Below are positions 47,765-57,312 of a stretch of DNA of 64,000 nucleotides, in pieces; position 1 is the stretch's first letter, and each line of letters opens with the position of its first letter. The notes below the pieces were generated by a model that was given only the letters and a program-made list of their open reading frames with translations, made no database searches and was not told where the DNA came from. A program made the translations under genes and the position numbers. The stretch covers positions 4,712,001-4,776,000 of the forward strand of contig NC_065898.1 of the NCBI RefSeq assembly GCF_905147045.1. The letters are read 5' to 3'. The stretch comes from Nymphalis io. Lineage: Eukaryota > Arthropoda > Insecta > Lepidoptera > Nymphalidae.

Positions 47765-48314
47765 AGTTGCTCCCTGGTCTGTGAAGTCGGACAAGACCTG
47801 TCCTTGCGAGCCATTGTGTCAGTGATGCTCCGCAGGGAATCGGCATGGAGGCAGTAGCCTCCTTCTGTAAGACCGTCATGATCCAGAAAGAGACGGCGAA
47901 GCGGGAACAGGAAAGGACCGATCCTGCTTGGCGGAGACGACCACAGCCCAGACGCCCGGGCCCTGCCCTGGGGCTGTGGATACGTGAGGTGGGGGTCTTG
48001 CGTGTTCTATTTCAGACGGCCCTTATGAGGACGGCAGCCAGGATGGCCTCGGCCTGCTATACGCACTAGTAAGGAGTGCAAGGGGCGAGATTACCTTCGC
48101 CCCTTATGGAGAGCTCCGCCAAGCCACGAGCGGAGGACAGTACGGGAGGGGCCGCAGATGCATTATATCAACACGATCCCGCAGCCTCTCCGATCCGTGC
48201 GGAGGACGGCCATCGCGGTGGTTTTAGTGGCTAAGAATCCCACATAACCCAATCCCCCCCCCCCCCTCATGGGAGCCGGGTACCTTTCTGAAGGTTTCCA
48301 CTGCGTGAAAAAAA
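47765..48314 (+). mobile_element. R1-clade LINE 3' end
   Basis: The plus strand encodes, in decayed frames, the C-terminus typical of R1-clade ORF2: 'LSLRAIVSVMLRRESAW' followed by 'EAVASFCKTVMIQKETAKRE'. After it comes a GC-rich 3' UTR ('GAGGACGGCCATCGCGGTGG', 'ATGGGAGCCGGGTACC', 'CTGAAGGTTTCCACTGCGTG') and a poly(A) run at 48306-48314. A poly(C) stretch lies at about 48255-48268. The copy is strongly 5'-truncated; only the last few hundred bases remain. GC content is far above the flanks. Confidence 0.8.
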
Positions 48315-49370
48315 AACCCGCTCTCTCTTAATTGAATTGAAATTTAACATGTTCATCAAGTTCAGATGACAATGCATTTTATGGTAAGCATAATTTAATA
48401 AATCACAAAAACCATGTATAAAAATAAACAATTAAATAAGTAATTAATTTGAAGCATTTTTCTGAACAAAAATTGCCGTTAACACTATGCGATTTACTAA
48501 TTTCCAGTGCCTTTATATTTAAAGATATTTGAATATATGCACAAGAGAAAAAACCTCAATATTTTTATCATTCAAATTCTCAAATTTAATAAAATGTTGA
48601 AAATTAAGCGAACTAAAAACTTCAAATTTAAATTGATATACCCGAAGCCTTTAATAAAAGTTAACGCCTATATACGGTAAAGCATAATTAAATATTTAAA
48701 TATGTGTATAAAGGCTAAAGTAAATATACACTTTATATAAGGCAATATTATAATTCTAGTATGACGAATATATTGTTGCTATGGTCATACATTGTTAATC
48801 ACATTTAGTTTTACAAATAAAATTGGATATATATCGAAATCAATCTTATAAGTCGTGTGATATTTATATGACCTAGCTTCCGATTCACCGGTCAATGCCA
48901 TTTGATATTACAACACATTTCATTATCATAATGATGTAAATGAGAGTGAAATCTTATGATATTCGTAGAACAACATCGGTCGTTTCTGATCTTAAATGAT
49001 ACATAATATGAAATTAATTTATGACTATTGGTTTGATATTTTTAATGATTATATATTTTCTATCAATGCAGTTCGCATCTTATTAAAAACACTTAATGGT
49101 GTAGGGTTTACACATCTACAATAATATATTAATTAGTTTTTTATTATATGAATATATATCATCTGTGCATTTATCAATCTGTCACCTCGGCTGACAACAT
49201 CGCGGAGCTCGGGAATAGATATTGGAATTAGCGCGAAGTGAAGACGGTGTGTATAGCGAGCTGATATATAAAATATAGTAATATATTATTTAATTTGTAA
49301 CATCGATCTTAAGCTGTGAGTTAAAGGGTAAACATTACAAATGGGGTATGACTTATCTATATTTAATATA
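48315..49370. other. AT-rich region without features
   Basis: No gene or known repeat recognised. Confidence 0.45.
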
Positions 49371-49384
49371 ATATATATATATGT

Positions 49385-49540
49385 AAATCGGGGAAAAGAG
49401 CAGGAGGCTCACCTGATGAAAATTGACTACCATCGACCGTGAACACCCGCAACACCCGAGGGCTTGGCCAGGTACGTTGCCGGCCTAGATTAGATGGAAT
49501 GAGAACGGTCTTTTCTTGAAGGTTTCTATGTTTCTGTGCG
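49385..49540 (-). repeat. retroelement 3' end fragment
   Basis: In reverse it reads '..TTTTCATCAGGTGAGCCTCC' followed by 'TGCTCTTTTCCCCGATT', preceded by a GC-rich block. The same type of ending is seen on the plus strand at 1.62-1.69 kb ('CTTTCCATCAGGTGAGCCTC'). It is probably a LINE or SINE tail. Confidence 0.5.
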
Positions 49541-50384
49541 GCAAAGTTAATTACACTTACGATAGGATTATAATGAACCACTTCTACAAATATATAGCGG
49601 TAAGAATGAGGATCGTATTCATTCTATTCCGATTCTACTTCGATCAAACCGAAACTGAATCGTTTCGGTCCGTTTATGAGTTATACACATACATGGTCAT
49701 GACATTACTAATAACGTGACATTATTAATAACGTGAACTCCAGTTATTTTTTATTTAATTACTTTTTAGCATCCTATTATTATATATAAAAGAATAATAA
49801 TTGACTTACTGACACATCAACGAACAACCCAAACTATTGGGGCTAGCACAATGAAAATTTGCATACGTGTTTACGCAATAGGTTAGAACTAAGGAAGGAT
49901 TTTGAAAATTATACCCCTAAGGTAGAGGATATAAATGAAAATGAAAAAGTTTGTATGAAATGGTATTTAGCAATTCTTAATTAAGAGGCCAACGAAACTG
50001 CGGGTAAAGATGTTATTTATTTCTAAAACGAATGGCAGAATATAATAGAAATACTTAAATCAATATGTTTATTAATTAGGTTTATTTTGTATCTATATGT
50101 ATGGAATGAATAATAATACATAAAGAAACAGGTCCAGTATAGTCACCAACAGTAAGGTCGGTATTTGAAAGGGCTCTTAGTCAAATAAGTTATTTGTATT
50201 CGTTGGTCATTCGGTTTTCGTGAGTAAATTAGACTATTATTCTCGTTGTCATGACATTTTAATCTATATATATAATACAACTGTATCTAGGCGGTGTCTG
50301 TGCGTACTGCATTTTTACCTATTTGCTTCTATTAATTATCGCATTGGACTTTTGGTTATCAAAATTTAATCTAAAGACGTTTCA

Positions 50385-50630
50385 AATGGGTTCCCTGATG
50401 GTAAATGGTCACCACCGTTAAATGACCTCAGCACTGTAAGAGACATTGACCATCCATTTCATCACCAATACGAAACCAACCTTGGTAACTAGAATGTTAT
50501 GTCTCTTGTACCTGTAGTTACACTGACTTACAAACCCTTCAAACCAGAACACAACAATACTACGTATTGCTGTTTGGCAATAAAATTTCTGATGAGTGGA
50601 TGGTATTTACCCAGATGGTCTTGCACATTT
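50385..50630 (-). repeat. degenerate SINE-D
   Basis: 'GGTAAATGGTCACCACCG', 'CATCACCAATACGAAACCAA', 'CAAACCCTTCAAACCAGAAC' and 'GATGAGTGGATGGTATTTAC' match the reverse of the family with many substitutions. Confidence 0.75.
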
Positions 50631-50852
50631 CAATAAGCCACATAAAAAATATTAAATATGTAAGGACATAGAGACAGCATATGTATTTTCGCACATATGC
50701 ACAATCTTGTGCAGTATTGTAGTTTTCGTTGAGAATAGCCGAAATCTTAGAAATGATTTTTGAGATATTTACAAGTAATAGGATTTGCGCTTTCTTTCAA
50801 TCAAGTCATTGTTAGTGGAAATAATATCGGTTACTGTCACTTTTCTCTCATA

Positions 50853-51095
50853 ATGTCCTCCGGACCGATTTCGGCCACGGCGGCCAAGCTCAAGAGCGAT
50901 TAGCCAACTGCGCAGGCCATATTAAAGTGCACAAGTGTGTGCGCACACAGGTGCACTCTCTATTCCCTAAGTCTCATAATCCGATGGGAAAGAGTTTGAG
51001 TGCTTTCCGAGGCACTGGAGTGTACACACTTCCAACTTCCAGACTCCGGGCTGTTACTGAGAATTTTTCGACAGAAAACCCAATATTTTTTTATT
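50853..51095 (-). mobile_element. SINE-C copy, head truncated
   Basis: Reads from the tail ('TGTCCTCCGGACCGATTTCG') through 'CCAACTTCCAGACTCCGGGC', then ends in T-rich sequence before the tRNA-like head. It lacks an internal piece after 'TAATCCGATGGG'. Confidence 0.85.
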
Positions 51096-51148
51096 TTTTA
51101 TTTTCATAATATATACATAATAAGTTATATTTTATTAGTTAAAAAAAA

Positions 51149-51446
51149 GCCGAGATGGCCCTGTGGTAAGAACGCGTGAATCTTAACCGATGATCGTGGG
51201 TTCAAACCCGGGCAAGCACCACTGAATTTTCATGTGCTTAATTTGTGATTATAATTCATCTCGTGCTTTACGGTGAAGGAAAACATCGTGAGGAAACCTG
51301 CATGTGTCTAATTTCACTGAAATTCTGCCACATGTGAATTCTACTAACCCGCATTGGAGCAGCGTGGTGGAATAAGCTCCAAACCTTCTCCTCAAAAAGA
51401 GGAGAGGAGGCCTTTAGCCCAGCAGTGGGACATTCACAGGCTGCTA
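51149..51446 (+). mobile_element. full-length SINE-A
   Basis: 'GCCGAGATGGCCCTGTGGTA' head, B-box 'GTGGGTTCAAACCCGGG' and complete body to 'GTGGGACATTCACAGGCTG'. Head and body are close to the copies at 15.6 and 55.5 kb. Confidence 0.9.
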
Positions 51447-51591
51447 TGGAAGTTATATTTCAATAAATAAAATCTTTCTAACCGTAAATATCATCATATC
51501 ATAAAAGGGAAGTTAACTGTCTAAAAAGTCAGGGCTCCAGGATTCCACGAAGCTATCGGACATTACAACGAGGTAATTGATCTTAAGCACT

Positions 51592-51632
51592 TTAAAAAAA
51601 TGAATACGCCAAGTGCGTATTCATTTTTTTAA
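51592..51632. repeat. perfect 18-bp inverted repeat
   Basis: Arms 51592-51609 and 51615-51632 pair perfectly around a 5-nt loop; the GC-containing core is 'GAATACGC' against 'GCGTATTC'. The hairpin would form in RNA from either strand. Confidence 0.9.
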
Positions 51633-51849
51633 TTATTAATTATCAATTAAATTAAAAAAAAAATTGTTATTCAAAAGCTACAACGCATTTCTAAGAAAGT
51701 CTTATAATAAAAAATTCAAACCATTGTTTTGTATCAAATAAAATACAAAATATATTTTAATATTCCACACGGAGCTAACAATTTAAATAGACAAGTCAAT
51801 AGCAATGTTTTTGAATAGTAAATAACAAATATTTATGTTTTCTATACAA

Positions 51850-51960
51850 AAAGTCGTGAGGAATTCTGCATGTTGTGATAGTGAAATTCTATAAATGTCT
51901 GCTCAATTTACTGCGAATCAATGTGGTAGAATATGCCTTATGTAAATTAAGCTGTATCTG
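51850..51960 (+). repeat. possible degenerate SINE-A
   Basis: 'GTCGTGAGGAATTCTGCATG' and 'AATGTGGTAGAATATGCC' resemble the SINE-A middle and tail. Low similarity elsewhere. Confidence 0.4.
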
Positions 51961-51969
51961 TACTTTATA

Positions 51970-53200
51970 CAAAAAAAATGAGATACTAAGTTTCATCCGC
52001 GTGTTTTGTTGGTGTTAGATATAAAAAAGTAGCCTATGTCAAGGGTTCAAGCATTTGTAAATGTATAAATAGAGGTTATATGAAATATATGTTGTTTAAT
52101 TATTCATTAGTTTTAAATAACTTTGAAAGATTAAAATTAAGCTCCTAACATAATCGAATAGATCTTTGATTAAATATGAGACATGTAAGAAATTTACCGT
52201 TTATAAAGATTGAAAGCGTTATACTGTTATAATTGTATATTATATTATGCTTTGTGTGAAACCAGCTTAACAGTTTCATGTGAAAGTGACGTAAATTTAA
52301 CCCGTCCTCTCGAAGATAATACGTTTGAAAGTGAAACCAAGGTCGGCACTGACGTTTTTACACACACGGTATTAAAAGTAAAGACGCTTACACGCAATAT
52401 TTAACACATAAACACGTATGTTAATAGCCGTTTGTGCTGTTGATGAAAACTGGCTGCTGGTTAAGCAATATCTAAATAATAATGGATACTTTTCCTTCTC
52501 GAAACATTAGCTTTGTACAAAGCTATGACCAAAAACGAATTGTAATGAAACTAAGACAGCTTTAATTCTTTCTTTCTTTCTAAATAATATAAGAATAAAG
52601 TCGCCGACACACTAGACCCAATCATAATTATGTAAATCTAACTTGCAACCGTCTCATTTGTTATCAGCAATATGGAAAATATTTATCGTGTTATATAATT
52701 CGTAGCCTTAACTACTTTTCTAGAACATTGTAAACAATCATGTATCAACATCTACGGTAGACTATCCATTGTTTGTGTGGCATTGGCTAGTCGGTATTAA
52801 AACGATTGAAGGCTTTTGAGTAAAAGTTAAGGCAAAAGAGTTAGCGATCCGTCTAACTACAATAGCCTTGGATTTAGAATAGTGCTTGGGCAAACATAGT
52901 AAGTGATCGAACTTTTAATGAATTTGTATAATATACATTTTTGCATTCGATATTATATCATAATTATATAACAAAATCTTAAGTTTCGCTCTTATTTTTG
53001 ATCTTAGGCCGTTTCCGAAGGCTGCCTGCTATCGACTGATAGTGGAAGTAATTGGACCGATCGTGCAAATTCAATGTCTTGTAGGTAGGTATTTAAAACA
53101 TTTAGCGGATAACAATCTAATTGTAATGTAAATAAGCAATTTATATCAATCACTATTCTTATAATAAGACATAAATGAACGCTTAATAACTTAAATATAA
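51970..53200. other. gene-poor region
   Basis: No coding exon supported. If the gene at 53.2-54.0 kb continues, its next exon should lie here or further left on the minus strand, but I could not identify one. Confidence 0.45.
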
Positions 53201-53225
53201 TGACTGAAATTATTTTAACAATTAC

Positions 53226-54015
53226 CTGATCCCGGTACGTCTTCATAGTAATCGTCTTCGTCGTCGTAGTCGAGTATAGCGTGTAGTTGTGTTTTACCTC
53301 CTGAACCGCCTGTTTCAACTTTAGTAAAGCCTCGAGGGCGATCTGGAGGTGTTTGTCCATTTGTACCACTATTACCACTAATATTATTTCCAGCCTCATT
53401 TTGCTTCCGCGATGCCGATTGAGTTGGCGGTGTCGCAGGACCACTTACAATATTAAAGTTTTGGTTTGAGACGCCGTCAAACCTTCGACTAGATGGCGGA
53501 CCAGTTGTGGTCGCTGGCAGAAAAGGTGTATCCGCATAACCTGGATTATAAGGTGGTCGCTGCGCTGCATTTTTTCTTTGCGCATAGTCGTAATCTCCTG
53601 CAGGATCATGAACATACTGTCCCGTATTATCATAATTTGCATTGATTTCTTGAACTCGCTGATTGTCTATCTGTAGATTGAGTCTCGTATTTTGTTGGTA
53701 TATTTGCGTATGTAGCTGACTGTTAAAAGGATTTTGAGGAACATTATTTTGTTGTGGATAATGTGTGAATTGATTGGGTGGGGGCAGATACGCTGTTCCA
53801 GCACGTTTTCTAACTTTTGATTTTCTTGGCTGTTGTATATTAGGGGGTGGTATGAAGGGTTCGTTGCCAGTGTACTGTGCTGCATATTCTGGTTGTTGTT
53901 CTTCAGGAGAATAAAGAAGATCATCTAGTTGTACTCGCAAGGGTTCAGACGATATTGCCGCGAGCGCAGGTGTTGCAGCATTAAGAGTGGTCACCGTAAA
54001 ATTTGCCAAAGCCAT
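53226..54015 (-). CDS. Pro/Gln/Asn-rich protein, first coding exon (unrecognised)
   Basis: The ATG at 54015 opens 263 codons to a possible donor (GTAATT at 53225-53220); unspliced, the frame would stop after 266 codons. The start 'MALANFTVTTLNAATPALAA' is mildly hydrophobic and could be a weak signal peptide. The body is disordered: Pro/Gln/Asn-rich with 'PFIPPPNIQQPRKSKVRKR', 'YLPPPNQFTHYPQQNN', 'NTGQYVHDPAGDYDYAQ' and a Gly/Asn/Ser stretch, then an acidic Tyr-rich end 'ILDYDDEDDYYEDVPG'. The long open frame in AT-rich DNA with balanced codons supports a real gene. The 'TGQYVHDPAGDY' pattern recalls extracellular or cuticle-associated insect proteins, but I cannot name the family. Downstream exons were not found. 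Confidence 0.65.
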
Positions 54016-54225
54016 GATTCAATATTCGCTCGACATTGCCTTAAATGTCAACTCAAATATTTATGCGCTATTACGATCGCGCTTGCATAATAATGTAAGC
54101 AGCGTGGGATAGTCAGCTGCGCGAGCGTCTTCTCATTGTAAAAACAAAGAATACACTGCACTGCCACTATATTTCACTGAATCACTTTCAAATACGTGCA
54201 CCGCGTTTACCTGCAACAAATTAAT
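54016..54225 (-). promoter_or_regulatory. leader of the 53.2-kb gene
   Basis: Relatively GC-rich (multiple CG) for about 170 bp upstream of the ATG. On the minus strand a TCAGTG initiator-like motif lies near 54175, and an acceptor-like 'TTTGTTGCAG' ends near 54212, so the leader may either start here or be spliced from an upstream exon. A short upstream frame 'MRRRSRS' stop lies within it. Confidence 0.35.
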
Positions 54226-54365
54226 ATATATTATTTACAAAGTTTATATTATAATATTATAGTATTGCGAATTAAATTCTGTTATAATCTATTCTTGAAT
54301 GATAATATTACCTAGATTTTAACTTATGATACCGGCGCCAACTGAACCAGTTTGTATACAAAGGT

Positions 54366-54689
54366 TTATGGTTGGATTTCCCTCGTTCCGTGATACAAAT
54401 GGCATTCGTATTTAAAGGCACAAGTCGTGATCAACGAACGACGATTGCAGATGTTTTTGGTACCGAAATAGGGAAAAACCGATCTTAAGACGACGAAACA
54501 TTCGCCTTTGTCCTTGTACGTACAATAGTCACTTACTCTTAATTTTTCACCAATGCTTATGACAGTTGCTTCGTTTGCTTTTGTTACGAACTGATATATC
54601 AATCCAAACATTTTTTTATCAATTTTATGGATTTCAATATTTTGTCCTACTAGCTCGTTTTGAAAAACGTACGATACAATAGACTCCAA
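54366..54689 (-). CDS. unrecognised 107-aa ORF
   Basis: ATG-initiated frame 'MESIVSYVFQNELVGQNIEI' to 'YECHLYHGTREIQP' stop, with six Cys in the second half. It is immediately preceded on the minus strand by a SINE-A tail scrap ('TGTCCAACTGCTGGGAAAGG', about 54705-54735), so it may be part of a decayed transposon rather than a host gene. No domain recognised. Confidence 0.3.
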   Translation of the reverse strand: MESIVSYVFQNELVGQNIEIHKIDKKMFGLIYQFVTKANEATVISIGEKLRVSDYCTYKDKGECFVVLRSVFPYFGTKNICNRRSLITTCAFKYECHLYHGTREIQP

Positions 54690-54735
54690 ACATTAGCCTT
54701 AGAAGAGAACCTTTCCCAGCAGTTGGACATTAACG

Positions 54736-55500
54736 TTACTTATTTTTTTAAATATTTTAACATCATGTTTATTGTGCTTGTTTAATTTAGAAAAAAGTAG
54801 TGAAAAGTTACATGTAAAAAGCTTTGTAAGTAAATATAGTATGATATGCAATCATTTTTAACTACGAGTGTATTTAATTTTTTTTTAATATAACTTCTCA
54901 CATTTTAATTTGTAGCAAACTTTTTAACTATATACCTACCTACCTTTCTATCATTTGCAAAATTTGTGATCCTAAAAGGATTTTTTCCATCAATAAAACA
55001 TAAATTATTCAATTGTTATTGCCTCGTTGTACTAAGCACGCATCAAGCCAATATCCTCAAGTCTTATAGTTCATACAGGCATTTTAATATAAGAATCCTG
55101 TATTATGGAAAAGTGAGTTTGTAAGAACAATATCTACAAACACGTATGTACAATTTGCACGTCTTCTAAGACAATAATATGAACAGCGCATATAGTTATA
55201 AATTTTCGTATGTGTAATATTCGTGTTGTCCTCGCACGTCTGACGCTACCACTATCACCGAAGAGCATCAGCTTCACGACAGTACATGTTTTGGCATGTA
55301 CTTGTCAAAATGTATGTGTCATAGACACGGTAGCACACTTTTTGAAGGAAACTTAGACGAAATTGTTGTTTTGTTTTTGATGTGTTTAACCTTCCATTTA
55401 AAAAAGTAATTATTTTTGTTTAGCTGACAAACTTATAAGGGCGTTATCTTTAACCATTGTGAAGGAAATGTAATTAACTAAATTTTATAGATACTTTTTT
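54736..55500. other. AT-rich region
   Basis: Only a weak SINE-C head scrap near 55.02 kb ('TATTGCCTCGTTGTACTAAG'). Nothing else supported. Confidence 0.4.
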
Positions 55501-55790
55501 AGTCGAGATGGCCTAGTGGTTAGAACGCGTGAATCTTAACCGATGATCGTGGGTTCAAACCCGGGCAAGCACCACTGAATTTTTAATTTGTGTTTATAAT
55601 TCATCTCGTGCTTGACGGTGAGGGAAAACACCGTGAGGAAACCTGCATGTGTCTAATTTCATTGAAATTCTGCCACATGTGTATTCTACCAACCCGCATT
55701 GGAGCAGCGTGGTGGAATAAGCTCCAAACCTTCTCCACAAAAGGGAGAGGACGCCTTAGTCCAGCAGTTGGTCATTAACACTGTTACTGT
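55501..55790 (+). mobile_element. full-length SINE-A
   Basis: 'AGTCGAGATGGCCTAGTGGT' head, B-box 'GTGGGTTCAAACCCGGG', body, and end '..AGTCCAGCAGTTGGTC'. It lacks about ten bases after 'CCACTGAATTTT' relative to other copies. Confidence 0.9.
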
Positions 55791-55883
55791 TACTGTACTG
55801 TTGTATAGATACTTCGCCGAAATTAATTTAATTTCAAGGGAGTATCTATAAAATTTAGTCAAACAATTTTTTACCTTATATAT

Positions 55884-56152
55884 TGACGAGCCGGTTGGCG
55901 TGGTTGGTAGAACACTTGCCTTTCACGCCGAAGATTGTGGGTTCGATTCCCACCCAGGACAGACGTTTGTGTGCATGAACATGAATGTTTGTCCTGAGTC
56001 TGGGTGTAATTATCTATATAAGTATGTATTTACAAAAAAAAAAAGTAGTATATGTAGTATATCAGTTGTCTGGTTTCCATAGCACAAGCTTTGTACAAGC
56101 TTAATTTGGGATCAGATGGCCGTGTGTGAAAAATGTCCCGGGATATTATATG
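55884..56152 (+). mobile_element. SINE-B copy
   Basis: 'GACGAGCCGGTTGGCGTGGT' head, 'GCCTTTCACGCCGAAG' loop region, B-box 'GGGTTCGATTCCCACCC', body as at 29.7 kb, ending 'CCCGGGATATTATATG'. Confidence 0.88.
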
Positions 56153-56154
56153 TC

Positions 56155-56925
56155 AATACCCAGACTATGTTCGTATTCTATGCGTTTCTATTAGGTATTA
56201 TACCATTCATCTATTTGAATCGAAACTTTGAACAGTTATTCGGTACAGTCGTGAGTTCTGGCATAGTACAAAAATTATAAACAAATAAATAGGACAATTG
56301 GTGGCGCACGAATTCGGATAATTGCTTACCGAAAATTTTCTAAAACATTTTAAGCAAAGCATACTAGACATTATTTAGTTAGTTGTATATGTGTTTTCAA
56401 TATCATCGTTATATATTGAGATAAAGTAAGCAATTTATAATGGTATAAAATTATCTTCTAATGAATCTAAATCGAGAATGCTTCCTAAAATTCCTTAAAT
56501 GATTTATAAATTTTTCTTGTTATAACACTATGACAGTAATTTCATTATTTATAATATATATTCATTATTTATAATATAATATATTCATGAAAATTGTTAT
56601 AATACTTTGCGACATTTTGCTTCATATTTCTAAGAAGATAAATTTTGTTCTTCTTAAATAAAAATAAAATTATTTTCTCTATGCTCTGACAGACATTTTT
56701 ATAAACCGAGGATTTATTTCAAAATGTGACATCAAAACTGTCTTACATTTTACTTATATAAGTTATAAACAGACAAATACAGAAAACAATAGTGTTTCAT
56801 AATCGATCACATTGTTTATAAAGTATTCTGAATACGTACTTTTTACCTTATAACCTTCTTTCATTTATATTTAAGTGGGAAAATTTCAGATTCAATACCG
56901 CGTAATATAGTTTTTGCTAGATTGA
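56155..56925. other. AT-rich region without features
   Basis: No gene or repeat supported. Confidence 0.45.
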
Positions 56926-56929
56926 AACT

Positions 56930-57312
56930 GGTAGAGCTTTGTGCAAGCCCATTCGGTTTGGTATCTCAAATCATTTACTATTCTATTATCTTATTTTGTA
57001 TGGCTGTATACTGTGTACTTGGGGACATTTGTGGTGGGGCTTGCGCAAAGCCCTACCACCTGTTGTTCCATTTTAAATCAGTCACATATTATACCACCAA
57101 ATAGCAATACTTATTGAGTATATCAATTCCGGTTGCGTTCCGGTTTGAAGATTGAGTGAGCTAGTATAAAAGACACAAGGGACATAAAATCTTAGATCCC
57201 AACGCTAATGGAGCATTGACGATCTAAGGAATGGTTAAAATTTCTTACGGCTCCAATATCTGTGGTTGTGAACACTTACCTCATTTGCCCGTCCGTCTAC
57301 CGATTTATAATA
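56930..57312 (+). repeat. rearranged degenerate SINE-D
   Basis: The family head appears on the plus strand at 56930 ('CTGGTAGAGCTTTGTGCAAG'), and a head fragment resembling its inverse at about 57033-57060 ('GGGCTTGCGCAAAGCCCTAC'). The remaining body is on the plus strand to 57312 ('GTTCCGGTTTGAAGATTGAG', A-run). Confidence 0.65.
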
